64,000 nt of DNA from Chitinophaga polysaccharea (GTDB taxonomy: Bacteria > Bacteroidota > Bacteroidia > Chitinophagales > Chitinophagaceae). Position 1 is the first letter of the stretch. Every line of letters starts with the position of its first letter. The stretch covers positions 248,001 through 312,000 of the forward strand of contig NZ_CABFVU010000002.1 in assembly GCF_902150045.1 (NCBI RefSeq), read 5' to 3'. The translations under genes and the position numbers were made by a program. Shown here piece by piece: positions 34,243 to 43,267 of the stretch. The notes beneath the pieces were generated by a model. It saw only the letters and a program-made list of their open reading frames with translations. It searched no databases and was not told the origin of the DNA.

Positions 34243-35010
34243 CTAATATGAAAATCCCCCGGTATAAAATCCGCACATTTCCGACATTTCAATACTATTC
34301 TCAAGCATTTTAAAAAGGGTTGCACTTACGAAAGCATAGTATAAGGCTGACGTACCGTCGGCAGCAATTCCTGTTATAATACCAGCAATTTTTCGCAACA
34401 AGCCCATTGTAACAGCTTTATCGTTATTATTTGCGAAATTGAACCAATAGTATGCAGAATACCTCATTATTGCAGCTGTTTTTAGAAGGCACTCTCGTTC
34501 AAAACGGGAAAGCGACGATCTAGAAATCTTAAGTTCGATATCAACAAATTTCCTTTTGAATTCTTTAAACTCATTTAGGGTCTTAATATCATCAATACAT
34601 TTATTCAAGTTTTCAACGAAGCTATGGGCCAGAGGAGACATTTTTAAAGATCCATGAACTAACCTATAATCCTTCAGTATGACTTTTTCGAGTTCTGGGT
34701 TTGTTTTTCCCTTGGGTGTTACTTCAAATCGTTCCTTGAAAAATCTTCTTAACACTTGCCTTTTTCCGCGGCGAGTAGTATCTCCTGTAGCAACGGTATA
34801 ATTAAAGAGCTCCTGCAGACCCATATTGTGTATTTCCCCTAAGAAATCGAATGGATTTGCTGAATTAGCTACTGCCTTATTAATTGGGATAGCTGATTTC
34901 AATTCTGATGACGGCTCATCATGGTTTAATTCTTGAGTTTCAGGATTATCCTTGCACCCAAAAAAAAATACTGTAATCAAAACAGTAAATAATAAGAATT
35001 TAGTTTTCAT
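34243..35010 (-). CDS. Lipoprotein of the 10679/33374 family
   Basis: A 255-residue lipoprotein with signal ending in the lipobox FFFGC. The mature part begins with NPFDFLGEIHNMGLQELFNY, the clearest form of the family motif, and includes RYSAYYWFNFAN. It ends with a Gly/Ala hydrophobic run (AGIITGIAADGTSALYYAF) and an acidic amphipathic tail. With 33374 it forms a tandem pair on the minus strand. Three family members within one element suggest a cargo with a selectable function, unknown at present. Confidence 0.68.
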   Translation of the reverse strand: MKTKFLLFTVLITVFFFGCKDNPETQELNHDEPSSELKSAIPINKAVANSANPFDFLGEIHNMGLQELFNYTVATGDTTRRGKRQVLRRFFKERFEVTPKGKTNPELEKVILKDYRLVHGSLKMSPLAHSFVENLNKCIDDIKTLNEFKEFKRKFVDIELKISRSSLSRFERECLLKTAAIMRYSAYYWFNFANNNDKAVTMGLLRKIAGIITGIAADGTSALYYAFVSATLFKMLENSIEMSEMCGFYTGGFSY

Positions 35011-35268
35011 ATTTAATCTTTTAAATCTGGAAATATTTCCGTTTCAAATATGAAAATCAATAGATCAAATTATTGATACTATTGGGGTAGCTATTCAATT
35101 TTGGAACCATTCGGTAACTTTAAATTTTATTCTGCTATGCAGACTTCCTAAGTTTTGGTCTATTGAAAAAATACCTCAAATGCGTATGTAAACATTGGCT
35201 CCTCTGCCGCGCATTAGTGAGATCTTTTTTTTGACAATTACTTTGATTTGGTGTTCTATTTTCCTGTT

Positions 35269-37254
35269 TTAATCTCTTACAATCAGCAGGTGTGCAAGCT
35301 CCGGAGTTTCGTAAATTCTTTCCATTTCTGATTCAATGATCATTAATACATCTTCTTTGATGCGTAGATAGTTCTCCTCAATTTCTTTAGCAGTAACTTC
35401 CCTTGGTTTTGGGATCGGCACATAGGCATCGGCTTCAGCTTTTAAGGCAGCATGGTCATTGATGATTTCGCAATGGAAATTTTTCAACTCGATTTTTTGC
35501 TCGGGATTGTCAGCAACAGAGCCAACAAACTCTCCGGATGAAAGCGAGGAAATAGTGGATGCGGGTATTGCTGATTCCAACTGAGTTGATTTGCTTACTG
35601 AAGTGTCACTGGCATTAATGGATAGACTTTCCCGCTCCTGCATGATCTTCCCGAACCTTTCCGAGAGGGTCTTAGCCGTATCTCCCAAAACCTGTCCTGA
35701 AATGACATTCCCGACAATATTGAAGATCACATCTGCACTTTCTTTGCCGTAATCTTTGCGTAACTGAGATATATCCTGGACCGCAAGCACTGTAGCCACC
35801 TTATTGCCGCGTGCAGTCGCTATAGTACCTTCAATACCGGAAACACCGCCTATATAAATTGTAGGAAATTCATCGAATATTAAAGAGCTTTTAAGTTTGT
35901 CTTTCTGGTTGACAAGCTTAAGCATTCGGGCAACATACAAAGAAAGTACTGCGCCATAAACCTGGGTCTTCTGTGGGTTATTACCAACACAAACGATCTT
36001 AGGGTCTCCGGGATTATTGACATCCAGGGTAAAATCGTTGCCGGTAAGAACATAGTATAGCTTCGGCGATGCCAGCCTCGCCATAGTTATCTTGGCTGAG
36101 GCGATCTGGCCTTCCAGCTGTTCCATGGCGCCGTTGATATAAGCGGTAACAAAAGGGTTGATCAACACCTCAATCTCAGGCTCTGTTCGAAGGACCGGAA
36201 AAAGCTGGTCGTAAGGCATCTGCATCAGCTCGATGCAATGAGGTAGGGTGCAGTATTTACCATTCTTATACTTGCGCAAGTACCAGATAATACCGGTAAG
36301 GAAATTGATTGGGGACTCGACAAAGAAATCCCCAGCCTTCTTGATCCATTCTCGATTGAGCCCCAGCATGATCGTTCGGCTGCTTTCCGTTGCATCCGTG
36401 ATATCGGTCATGCTTTCCGGGTAAAGTGGATTACATCTATGGTAAATGTTATCGAAGTCGATAACATAAAATTTCGGTTCTACTTTATACCGGTGCTTAT
36501 TTTTAAGGAAGGCATTATAGGCTATGATCGACAGGTCATCGAACTTGAAATCGTAGATGAACATCGAAAAGCCCTTGGCAATATGCTGTGTAATCACATG
36601 CCGGACAACAAAATAACTCTTGCCGGCACCTGGCGTTCCAACGACAAGCAATGCCCGGAAAGGATTGATAAAATTTATCCAGGACTGTCTAACTCTTCCT
36701 TTAAGGTTATACTTGGCTGGCAGATTAATGGAGAATTCATTTTCCAGAAGGCGCTCTTCCTGGGGAAAAGTTTCCTGAAGCTTATTAAAGACATCAGTAT
36801 TTAGGCGGTTACGAATGATCCTGGATAACAGGCTTCCCCCATGCAGGATCAGGAGATAACCAATGCCGGTCACAGTCATATAAATTCCGGCAAGAACCTG
36901 CACCGACGCCTCCATGCTAAGGAGCAGGTAGCTGACTGTATATATAATAAGACCGACAATAAAATAACGAAGTGCTGTAAGGAGTTTAAGCTTTTCGTCC
37001 TTTTTACCTTTCGAACCGACCAGGGATACGATAAGCAGCAGCAGCGCTCCAAGCTTCGAGAACTGGAAATCGGAAAATAATCCTGTATTGCCGATCCGCT
37101 CCAATATACCCCGGACGATCTTATGGGTCAGCCCCCACTCATCAAAGGCCCTGTAACAGTAAACATAAAAATGAAGGAATAAAATCAGTAAACTAACTTT
37201 CCTTATAAAATCAATGATCTTTCTTAATGCCTCAGCATTCTCCCCCGTATTCAT
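35269..37254 (-). CDS. Type IV coupling ATPase (VirD4/TraG type)
   Basis: A 661-residue coupling protein that brings the relaxase-bound DNA strand to the transfer channel. Several N-terminal membrane helices (to about residue 140) precede the ATPase domain with Walker A VVGTPGAGKSYFVV and Walker B SSLIFDEFPTIYIGG, and the Gln-containing motif after it (VLAVQDISQLRKDYG). A C-terminal region of about 150 residues is acidic and helical. It follows the relaxase gene, the usual mob order in Bacteroidota elements, where it is often called MobC. Confidence 0.92.
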   Translation of the reverse strand: MNTGENAEALRKIIDFIRKVSLLILFLHFYVYCYRAFDEWGLTHKIVRGILERIGNTGLFSDFQFSKLGALLLLIVSLVGSKGKKDEKLKLLTALRYFIVGLIIYTVSYLLLSMEASVQVLAGIYMTVTGIGYLLILHGGSLLSRIIRNRLNTDVFNKLQETFPQEERLLENEFSINLPAKYNLKGRVRQSWINFINPFRALLVVGTPGAGKSYFVVRHVITQHIAKGFSMFIYDFKFDDLSIIAYNAFLKNKHRYKVEPKFYVIDFDNIYHRCNPLYPESMTDITDATESSRTIMLGLNREWIKKAGDFFVESPINFLTGIIWYLRKYKNGKYCTLPHCIELMQMPYDQLFPVLRTEPEIEVLINPFVTAYINGAMEQLEGQIASAKITMARLASPKLYYVLTGNDFTLDVNNPGDPKIVCVGNNPQKTQVYGAVLSLYVARMLKLVNQKDKLKSSLIFDEFPTIYIGGVSGIEGTIATARGNKVATVLAVQDISQLRKDYGKESADVIFNIVGNVISGQVLGDTAKTLSERFGKIMQERESLSINASDTSVSKSTQLESAIPASTISSLSSGEFVGSVADNPEQKIELKNFHCEIINDHAALKAEADAYVPIPKPREVTAKEIEENYLRIKEDVLMIIESEMERIYETPELAHLLIVRD

Positions 37255-37278
37255 TCTTCACATATTTAATTCAACACT

Positions 37279-38586
37279 TCACGACTGCGATTGCAGCCGT
37301 TTCTTCTTTCTCTTCTTTCTTTGGAATGGGTCAAAAGAAACCTGGTCATGCTCATCGTAAAAAGCGACATCGAGCAACCGTTCAATGGTAGCTTCCTGAG
37401 AGGCGGGATGGAATGGTATATCAGATTTTTCTGACCCTGCTGCCCGGCCTGTTGGACTGGAAACTTCCGCCTGGATGCGGGCAACATGTCCGCTATCTTC
37501 AACAGGAAAATTCTGTGGCTCGGACGCCCCTCGCTGTAAAGCATTCAGCTTTTCCGCAAATGCTCTGGCGCTATATTCTTTGCCGAGTGTGCTGCCATTG
37601 ACAACAATTCGGGTTGCATTATCAATAAAGGTTATCCCATAGACCTGCCCCTGTATATTCTCCCGCATAAGTATCCGCAAACCCTGAGCATGGAGTAGCT
37701 CCTGGAAATGATGCTCATTTTTTGCGGTTCGAAGAGCCTTATCCAATAGGTGCTTTATCCGCTGGAGATAAGGTTTCCTTTCCTCCTTATTAATGGAGAA
37801 CTTAATCTCTAGATTCTTCAACGTTGGTGAAGAGTAAATTGAGCTGGCTTTTATAGGGATACCCAAACGTTCACCCTTCTCATTAAGTAAACTGTAGATC
37901 AGCCCACCCCTGCTTCGCATGAGGGTACCCTCCTCTCCTGGGTCTGCTACCACTCCAAATTGTCCGAGCGCAACATTGAGCTCCGCCAGGGAAGCAATTT
38001 TATAAGTGCCGACAACCTCCCGGACAATGGATGAGATAGCTGCCTTGGTTTCCCTCTTGCCATAGATAGCTCGTTCCAGGTCAATCTTTCTAAGCTGAAA
38101 ATTGATCTCCTTTTTTTGGTCTTCGGCTTTGATCAGGCCGTAACGCTGCTCAATTTCCTTGCGAGCTTTTTCAGATTGGATCTTACCGATGTTATGGGTT
38201 TCGATCCTGTTTCCATCGGAATCAATATTAACCGTAGCCAAATGGATATGAGGATGGGCGGCATCAAAATGCCTATAGACCAAAAAAGGTTGTGCGCCAA
38301 AGCCAATAGCTTGCATATAATCCTTTGCCAGCTGACAAAGTAGCTCATCGTCTACCTGATCCTGCCTGGAAAAGTTGAGCGTTATATGTAGCGCATTAGT
38401 CTTTGTACGTTCATTGAGCATCGTCAATTTCTCGAAGCGCTCCAGCTTACTTTTGAAAGATAGCTCGCTGGCATCACGTGGGAACCCTGAAGCCAGAAGC
38501 AGTTTCGCTTCCGACTCGCTAACTTTATGCTCATTATAATTTAGGATTCCCCTGATGCTTTTGCCGCTAACTATTCGGGCAACCAT
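37279..38586 (-). CDS. mobB: Relaxase (mobilisation nuclease, MOBP type)
   Basis: A 435-residue relaxase that nicks oriT and covalently guides the strand. The N-terminal half has the three-His motif in DAAHPHIHLATVNID (metal site) and an upstream Tyr-containing strand (GILNYNEHKV, possible nicking Tyr). The second half is helical with a basic C terminus (KKRKKKRLQSQS). It overlaps the upstream accessory gene by 16 bp. The oriT candidate lies just beyond that gene. Confidence 0.9.
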   Translation of the reverse strand: MVARIVSGKSIRGILNYNEHKVSESEAKLLLASGFPRDASELSFKSKLERFEKLTMLNERTKTNALHITLNFSRQDQVDDELLCQLAKDYMQAIGFGAQPFLVYRHFDAAHPHIHLATVNIDSDGNRIETHNIGKIQSEKARKEIEQRYGLIKAEDQKKEINFQLRKIDLERAIYGKRETKAAISSIVREVVGTYKIASLAELNVALGQFGVVADPGEEGTLMRSRGGLIYSLLNEKGERLGIPIKASSIYSSPTLKNLEIKFSINKEERKPYLQRIKHLLDKALRTAKNEHHFQELLHAQGLRILMRENIQGQVYGITFIDNATRIVVNGSTLGKEYSARAFAEKLNALQRGASEPQNFPVEDSGHVARIQAEVSSPTGRAAGSEKSDIPFHPASQEATIERLLDVAFYDEHDQVSFDPFQRKKRKKKRLQSQS

Positions 38587-38975
38587 CGGCGGGAAAGATT
38601 GGAAACTATAGCAAATAAAGCCGTCACCTTCTGCTCTGTCTGTTGGTACAGTCGGGTGATTTCCATAACAGAGTATAGCCTGCCTTCCGCGCTTGAAGAT
38701 TGGTGAAGCTTCCTTGTCGCCTGATTAATATTGACCCCAATACACCGGATCTCCTCCCGGATGGCCGATAACTCCTCCATGACTTTATCCAGGGACTGGT
38801 CATAGGTTATCAGCTTGATCTTACCATCGAAAAGTGATTTTCTTATCAGGCTACTTACAGTTCTACAATTACTTTTGCGGCGAAGTGTATCCAAATTTTG
38901 CCATTCGGTGAAGGAAAGTCTGAACGTAATCCTGCGCCCAGTCTCTGGTTTTTGTTTCTCTTTCTTCATGATCAT
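38571..38975 (-). CDS. Mobilisation accessory protein (ribbon-helix-helix, MobC-like)
   Basis: A 134-residue basic protein of the relaxosome. The N-terminal ribbon-helix-helix (ITFRLSFTEWQNLDTLRR) should bind oriT; GVNINQATRKLHQ is the mark of the MobC family. A Met two codons in (MKKEKQK) is an alternative start. It overlaps the relaxase gene by 16 bp, so the two are translated together. Confidence 0.85.
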   Translation of the reverse strand: MIMKKEKQKPETGRRITFRLSFTEWQNLDTLRRKSNCRTVSSLIRKSLFDGKIKLITYDQSLDKVMEELSAIREEIRCIGVNINQATRKLHQSSSAEGRLYSVMEITRLYQQTEQKVTALFAIVSNLSRRWLPE

Positions 38976-39134
38976 GCTTCACATTAAAAAACCGACTCCG
39001 GAGGTTTTTTCGGCCCCTCAGCGACTCCGGAAGCTGAGGGCAAGATGGGTTTGTCCGACAAACCTACATCTTGCTAAAAACCAGAAACAAAAAGGTTTTT
39101 TCATCAATTTTGATATTCATCATATTCTGAAAAG
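38976..39134. other. Candidate origin of transfer (oriT)
   Basis: The gap just upstream of the mobilisation genes holds two strong inverted repeats: CCCTCAGC (39015-39022) with GCTGAGGG (39033-39040), and GCAAGATG-GGTTTGT with ACAAACC-TACATCTTGC across 39040-39074 (8 + 7 bp with a 2-base bulge). Position next to the MobC-like and relaxase genes plus paired inverted repeats is typical of oriT. The nick site cannot be fixed without known relatives. Confidence 0.55.
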
Positions 39135-40745
39135 TTATAAGCCTCTTCCTTTGCTATTTTTGCTCCTTTTTTCTGCACTAATGCTAATTGAGTTTTTTTG
39201 GGACATTTTCCGACTGTCCCGCTGAAAAAAGACCTGTTTCTGTTCCGGTTTCCAGAGTGGGTCAAGGTGAAAATTGAAAGGAATTTCCTGGCCATTGCTG
39301 TCAACAATCCTGACTCCATCGACTTTTTCAGTAAGCTCCAGACACAACATTTGACCGTTATTTGCCTGCACGATAACCTCCTTGCCATTCAATAATTCGT
39401 GAAGGATTGTTTCTTTTTTGTTTTCAGGAACAGGGATCATGTCATAAATGGCGCCGAGCTGCCTTTTTGAAATTGCCTCAAAGGTTTCCAATCCAACAGG
39501 CCGTCCGTCCATGGGCGTAACAATACGTTGCCAGATTCCTTTCAGGTGATCTGCGGACAATTCCTTGAAGACTGGCCGTCCGGACAGCAAGCCTATGGCT
39601 TTATCAACCTGAATATCTGATGAAAATTTCGCTGCTTTTATAGGAAGACTTAACAGAGTTTCTTTTGCTTGTTCACTTATAAAATCCTCAAATACGGGAG
39701 CGTAAAGCCAGTGTTTGAGCATCAGCAGGTCGGCTGCTTCCTTCCCTTCAGGATGGAGTGCCATCCGGAACAGTTCCTCCTGCAATAACTCGATATCCTT
39801 TGGGAACCAAACCTCAGAATCTTTTTCGACAAAGACAATGTCTTTGTCCTCTCTCCAGTTCACGGTGCTTAATTTTTTATCCAGCCGCTCGGAGTCCACA
39901 CCATTAAAGGTGCCATGATTTATTTCCGGAAGCTGGACCAAGCCAAGTGTATAGCCCTCCAGATTGTACCAGCCCTTATCCAGGAATATAGGTACTTCCA
40001 GGGTAGCAAAATACTCCTGGCTGGAAAAAGAGAACTTTAAACTCGTATTCTCTGGATGTCCTTTCAGCATTGAATGAGCTTCCCTTTCGATTACTGATTC
40101 TTTTATTTGGCTGGCTCCAAGATCCTTTATATGCATATTAATAGCATCTATCCTTTCGGATATGATCAGGTAGGCCAGCTCTGCTGTCATATGGGGATGG
40201 TCTTCTAGATCGAAACTAAATACGTGCTCGTATAGGCGCCGCATCCTACCCGGTTCCTCAGTAAAATTCTTAAAAACATCGAAGGGCCAGTGTTTATACA
40301 TTAACGATTCCCCTGTAAATTTTGCCTGTAAGGATTCTGATAAAAGAAGCTGTGCAAGGCCATCTATGCAGTGCGGAACCATTTCAAATTCTCTATTAAT
40401 GGGCTCTGCCTTTAATCTACTTTCCCAATACTTGGGCCAGTTTAACTTCGCCATCTCCTTGTCAAGCTGGATGGAATTTATCCCATTAACTATTTTTTGA
40501 TCGATATCCACTGGCATGCGGTGGTTGGCGTGGATGGCGGTAAAATCATAGCCAAGGCTGCTTTCCATCCATTGAAAAGTTAACTTGTAATACATACGTT
40601 CTTCTCCAAATTCTTTTACCCTGGAAATAGAGAAGCGAGGCAACCCATATGCTTCATTTTTTTCGATATCCTGTCTTAGTTGGTCATCATTAAAGCCTCT
40701 TTTGGAAAGATCATCCAGCAGATCCTGCATTTCCTGTTCGCTCAT
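39135..40745 (-). CDS. DUF3945/DUF4099-type protein of the conjugative element
   Basis: A 536-residue protein, beginning with a short helical region (EMQDLLDDLSKRGFNDDQL) and ending in a repeat-like C-terminal module around KKETILHELLNGKEVIV and DSNGQEIPFNFHLDP, followed by a basic tail (KRSKNSKGRGL). These modules occur in DUF3945- or DUF4099-type proteins of Bacteroidota elements and are thought to handle DNA or anchor to DNA-processing enzymes; the role is not established. The middle contains two Leu-rich helical segments with LYEHVFSFDLEDHP. A shorter, beheaded paralogue follows upstream. Confidence 0.7.
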   Translation of the reverse strand: MSEQEMQDLLDDLSKRGFNDDQLRQDIEKNEAYGLPRFSISRVKEFGEERMYYKLTFQWMESSLGYDFTAIHANHRMPVDIDQKIVNGINSIQLDKEMAKLNWPKYWESRLKAEPINREFEMVPHCIDGLAQLLLSESLQAKFTGESLMYKHWPFDVFKNFTEEPGRMRRLYEHVFSFDLEDHPHMTAELAYLIISERIDAINMHIKDLGASQIKESVIEREAHSMLKGHPENTSLKFSFSSQEYFATLEVPIFLDKGWYNLEGYTLGLVQLPEINHGTFNGVDSERLDKKLSTVNWREDKDIVFVEKDSEVWFPKDIELLQEELFRMALHPEGKEAADLLMLKHWLYAPVFEDFISEQAKETLLSLPIKAAKFSSDIQVDKAIGLLSGRPVFKELSADHLKGIWQRIVTPMDGRPVGLETFEAISKRQLGAIYDMIPVPENKKETILHELLNGKEVIVQANNGQMLCLELTEKVDGVRIVDSNGQEIPFNFHLDPLWKPEQKQVFFQRDSRKMSQKNSISISAEKRSKNSKGRGL

Positions 40746-40766
40746 ATTATTTTGATTTAATTGTTA

Positions 40767-41100
40767 TCAGATCCCTCGCCCTTTACGTTTTTTATTTTTT
40801 TTTGATGATCTCTGCTCCCATTTTCCCGGATGAATATTATGTGGTGGCTGCTGCTTTTGCGGCTCCAGCCTGAAGTTATAAGGGATCGACTGACCATCCG
40901 GAGTAGTTATTTTTAAAGCTTTCGCAGTCAGGTCGACCGAAATATTGACCTGCATTGGCTCCAATCCATAGAGTGTGGTTGTACAGATATCACCTCGAAG
41001 CAACCTAGTAAGTATACCATTCTTATCCATGTCATCAACAGGTAACATGGATAGAAAGGTTTCAATTTCGCTGCGTGCAGGCCCTTCTACTTTGGTAAGT
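40767..41100 (-). pseudogene. 5'-truncated paralogue of the DUF3945-type protein
   Basis: The frame can be read from the IS3 junction at about 41100, through KVEGPARSEIETFLSMLPVD and GQSIPYNFRLEPQKQ, to a basic KKNKKRKGRGI tail. It matches the last 110 or so residues of the intact neighbour (FLSMLPVDDMDKNGILTRLL against AIYDMIPVPENKKETILHEL). The first part of the gene is missing, replaced by the truncated IS3 copy. The Met at 41048 would give a 93-residue remnant. Confidence 0.75.
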
Positions 41101-41413
41101 TCAAAGAGCGAAAATTAACGCCTGTGCTCAGCACATCATGCATGAAGTCCATAGACCAGGTAATGTTGGGATGGATCGGCTGTAATAAAGGCTCCATAAC
41201 TCTTGCAGGCAAACGCTTCTTACACTTCCGTTTCAGGTTTAATTTCATGGCTGTATAAATGCGGTACACCTTCTTATGATTCCAATGATAGTTCAGATGA
41301 CGTAAGTGATAATGCATCATCCAGAACCCCCAACGATTATGAAGGATCGACAACTCTGACAGCAACATCCTTATCTGATCATCATCTTTAGGTTGTGGCC
41401 GGTAGTAATACAC
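41101..41413 (-). pseudogene. IS3 OrfB fragment, copy 2
   Basis: The sequence equals copy 1 OrfB from VYYYRPQPKDDD to GVNFRSL, then changes to NLPK and a stop at 41087 in foreign sequence. The second and third catalytic residues are lost, so it cannot transpose by itself. Confidence 0.9.
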
Positions 41414-41508
41414 TGATGGTTGAATGTGGAACCAATTACAAGCCTGCCGAATACTGGTTCTGTAATGCGTATGGCAGTAAGAAACCAGTTCTCGCTTTTC
41501 GGCAGGCC

Positions 41509-41775
41509 CTAAAGCTTTTTTTCAATCACATCTTTCATTACCGTGATCTGAAAAGTCTGCTCTGCTACGATACGCTTGTACTGGGCCAGCTCTGCTTCCA
41601 ACTCCTTCATCCGCTTGAGCTGATTAAGCTCAAGACCTGAGTACTTGCTTTTCCACGAATAGAATGTTCCCTGACTGATTCCATGCTCACGGCAGATGTC
41701 TGATACCGATTGCCCTGACTCCTGGAATGATAAGATCTTGATGATCTGTGGCTCGCTGAATTTGCTTTTTTTCAT
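41509..41775 (-). CDS. IS3 transposase OrfA, copy 2 (chimeric)
   Basis: An 88-residue OrfA. Residues 1-40 (MKKSKFSEPQIIKILSFQES, SVSDICREHGISQGTF) differ from copy 1, while KSKYSGLELNQLKRMKEL to the end is identical. The slip run is kept, but the matching orfB is truncated. A sharp switch from moderate to complete identity inside one gene points to recombination or gene conversion between related IS3 elements. Confidence 0.85.
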   Translation of the reverse strand: MKKSKFSEPQIIKILSFQESGQSVSDICREHGISQGTFYSWKSKYSGLELNQLKRMKELEAELAQYKRIVAEQTFQITVMKDVIEKKL

Positions 41776-41798
41776 TGTCCCTAATTTATAAAACTACA

Positions 41799-42056
41799 TT
41801 AATAATCGTAGCTAATTTTAGGGGAGATTACACAATCTCCATTAGGGTGCAAGTGCGAATTTTGCTTTCCGTGCGGTGTGTAAAGTTCATTGAATGCACT
41901 CCAGTTAATGGGTAATTTTTCTTCAACAAGAGCATCATATTTTTTCTTGTCCATACCCACTAGGCCAATAGAAAAACTTCCTTGTCCTGGTGAGATTTTG
42001 AAACTATGACTATTGGTGCCTGTCAATGAAATATTTATTGGTTCTTCTCTATCCAT
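41799..42056 (-). CDS. Small unknown protein beside the Rhs remnant
   Basis: An 85-residue protein with beta-rich N-terminal part (INISLTGTNSHSFKISPGQG) and a C-terminal stretch with His, Asn and Pro (PHGKQNSHLHPNGDCVISP). Its stop touches the left end of IS3 copy 2, so it could be truncated at its 3' end. It follows the frameshifted 42089 gene by 33 bp. Position suggests a toxin-immunity locus, but the function is unknown. Confidence 0.45.
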   Translation of the reverse strand: MDREEPINISLTGTNSHSFKISPGQGSFSIGLVGMDKKKYDALVEEKLPINWSAFNELYTPHGKQNSHLHPNGDCVISPKISYDY

Positions 42057-42088
42057 TTCGCTTTATTAAGTTCACTTTAAAAATATTG

Positions 42089-42828
42089 TTAGCTACAGTT
42101 AAATTTCTCAAAATCATTAATATTTAATTCAATTGGTGTCTTATACCTTCCGTTATATAGGTCTGCTCTAAAAGATTTTCTGGGTTTTAAAACAACTTTG
42201 TTGTCTTTTAATATCACCGTGTCTACCAATAGATAAATGTCCTCGTAAAAATGTAATTTGAAATGAGCCCGATAACAGGTCCCGTTTTTTTTTCCTGATA
42301 TTCAATTATTGCTTTTGTAAAACTGTCCCTGGGCGCTATTTGATAGTAAATATCAATTTTATAAACGCTTGTTTCTTTTGTTTTATAGTGAATATTTAAC
42401 CCTGTATCAAACTGCAAAACCTGCTTTTCCATTTCTTTTATTAATTCCAAATTCTCTTTGTCACTAATTGACTTTAGGATGTTGATGGTCGAAGATTTTA
42501 GAAAAGTTTCTTTTTGTTCGTCAGTAAGTGAGTTGTATCTTGATTGGCTGACACCAAAGTCAATGTACTTAATTGTTTTGTCGATATTTCTATTACAAAC
42601 CTGAATCTGGTTTTCGCCGATAACAGTCGTTAAATTGATATAGAGATGGTCGCACTCCCCGAATGAATACTTTAGTTCATTCAGCTTCCGGGCAATTCTT
42701 TGTCCGATATAGTTTGTGTCTTTTGTAGGCAGGAAAATGCCGCCTAAGTTTCCGGGCAGACTTTGCCCTTCGATATTTGGTTTGTCACTCTCGTAGTAAC
42801 GAATGTCTTTAAGTATTCTGTTGTTCAT
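42089..42828 (-). pseudogene. Immunity-like protein with a poly-A frameshift
   Basis: The first 175 or so residues run in one frame (NNRILKDIRYYESDKPNIEG, then GQRIARKLNELKYSFGECDH). At a run of nine T on the plus strand (42285-42293; AAAAAAAAA in the gene) the sense frame shifts: the current frame ends early at 42223, whereas the other frame continues with HFKLHFYEDIYLLVDTVI and LNINDFEKFNCS to a stop at 42089. The full protein would have about 246 residues. Position behind a Rhs tail suggests an immunity protein. A homopolymer sequencing error would give the same picture. Confidence 0.6.
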
Positions 42829-42858
42829 TTTAAAGTGCCGGATTAATTGTCGCTTACA

Positions 42859-43239
42859 TTATGATCTGTTGATTTTCTGATTACAGGAACTTAAACCAAT
42901 GACGTATGACGAAGTATATGCTCCTGCAGCTGAACCAACATCATTTCCTAATCCAAATGTTATGTCGATACCATTTGCACTTGCCGATCCTTCTTCAGAT
43001 GCTACTATATTCAAATCTTTTACTACACTTCCTTCCAAGGAAAATCCTTTTTCAGCATGCTCTAATAAGTACTGCTTACCTAATTTTGTTGAGGCAAAAT
43101 ATTCGAATCCCGCGACTGCGCCAGGATTCACAAATTCTCCCTTGTCATTTTTTTCATAGATACCGGCAACATTTACACTATCACCGAATGGATTATTATA
43201 GCCCGCATAAAGTGTTAGAGCACAGGATGGCTCCTCTAT
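42859..43239 (-). pseudogene. Rhs-type toxin C-terminal fragment
   Basis: An open frame with no start codon, bounded upstream by stops at 43240-43248. It reads LYAGYNNPFGDSVNVAGIYE, then a segment with FEYFASTKLGKQYLLEHAEK and GFSLEG, which looks like the linker that follows the Rhs repeat core in Bacteroidota toxins. The last part is Gly/Ser-rich (DITFGLGNDVGSAAGAYTSS). The Rhs body is gone, so this is a remnant of a polymorphic toxin locus. Confidence 0.55.
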
Positions 43240-43267
43240 TTATTATCACGGTTATGATTATATGCGA

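Larger units (their letters stand above)
41101..41798 (-). mobile_element. IS3-family element, copy 2 (3' end deleted, mosaic)
   Basis: It carries intact orfA (41509-41775) and the first third of orfB, broken at about 41101 after GVNFRSL, where unrelated element sequence begins. The left end appears to be TGTAGTTTTATAAATTAGGG directly upstream of orfA. From the middle of orfA to the break it is almost identical to copy 1, but the first 120 bp of orfA and the leader differ. It also beheads the DUF3945-type paralogue. Confidence 0.8.
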
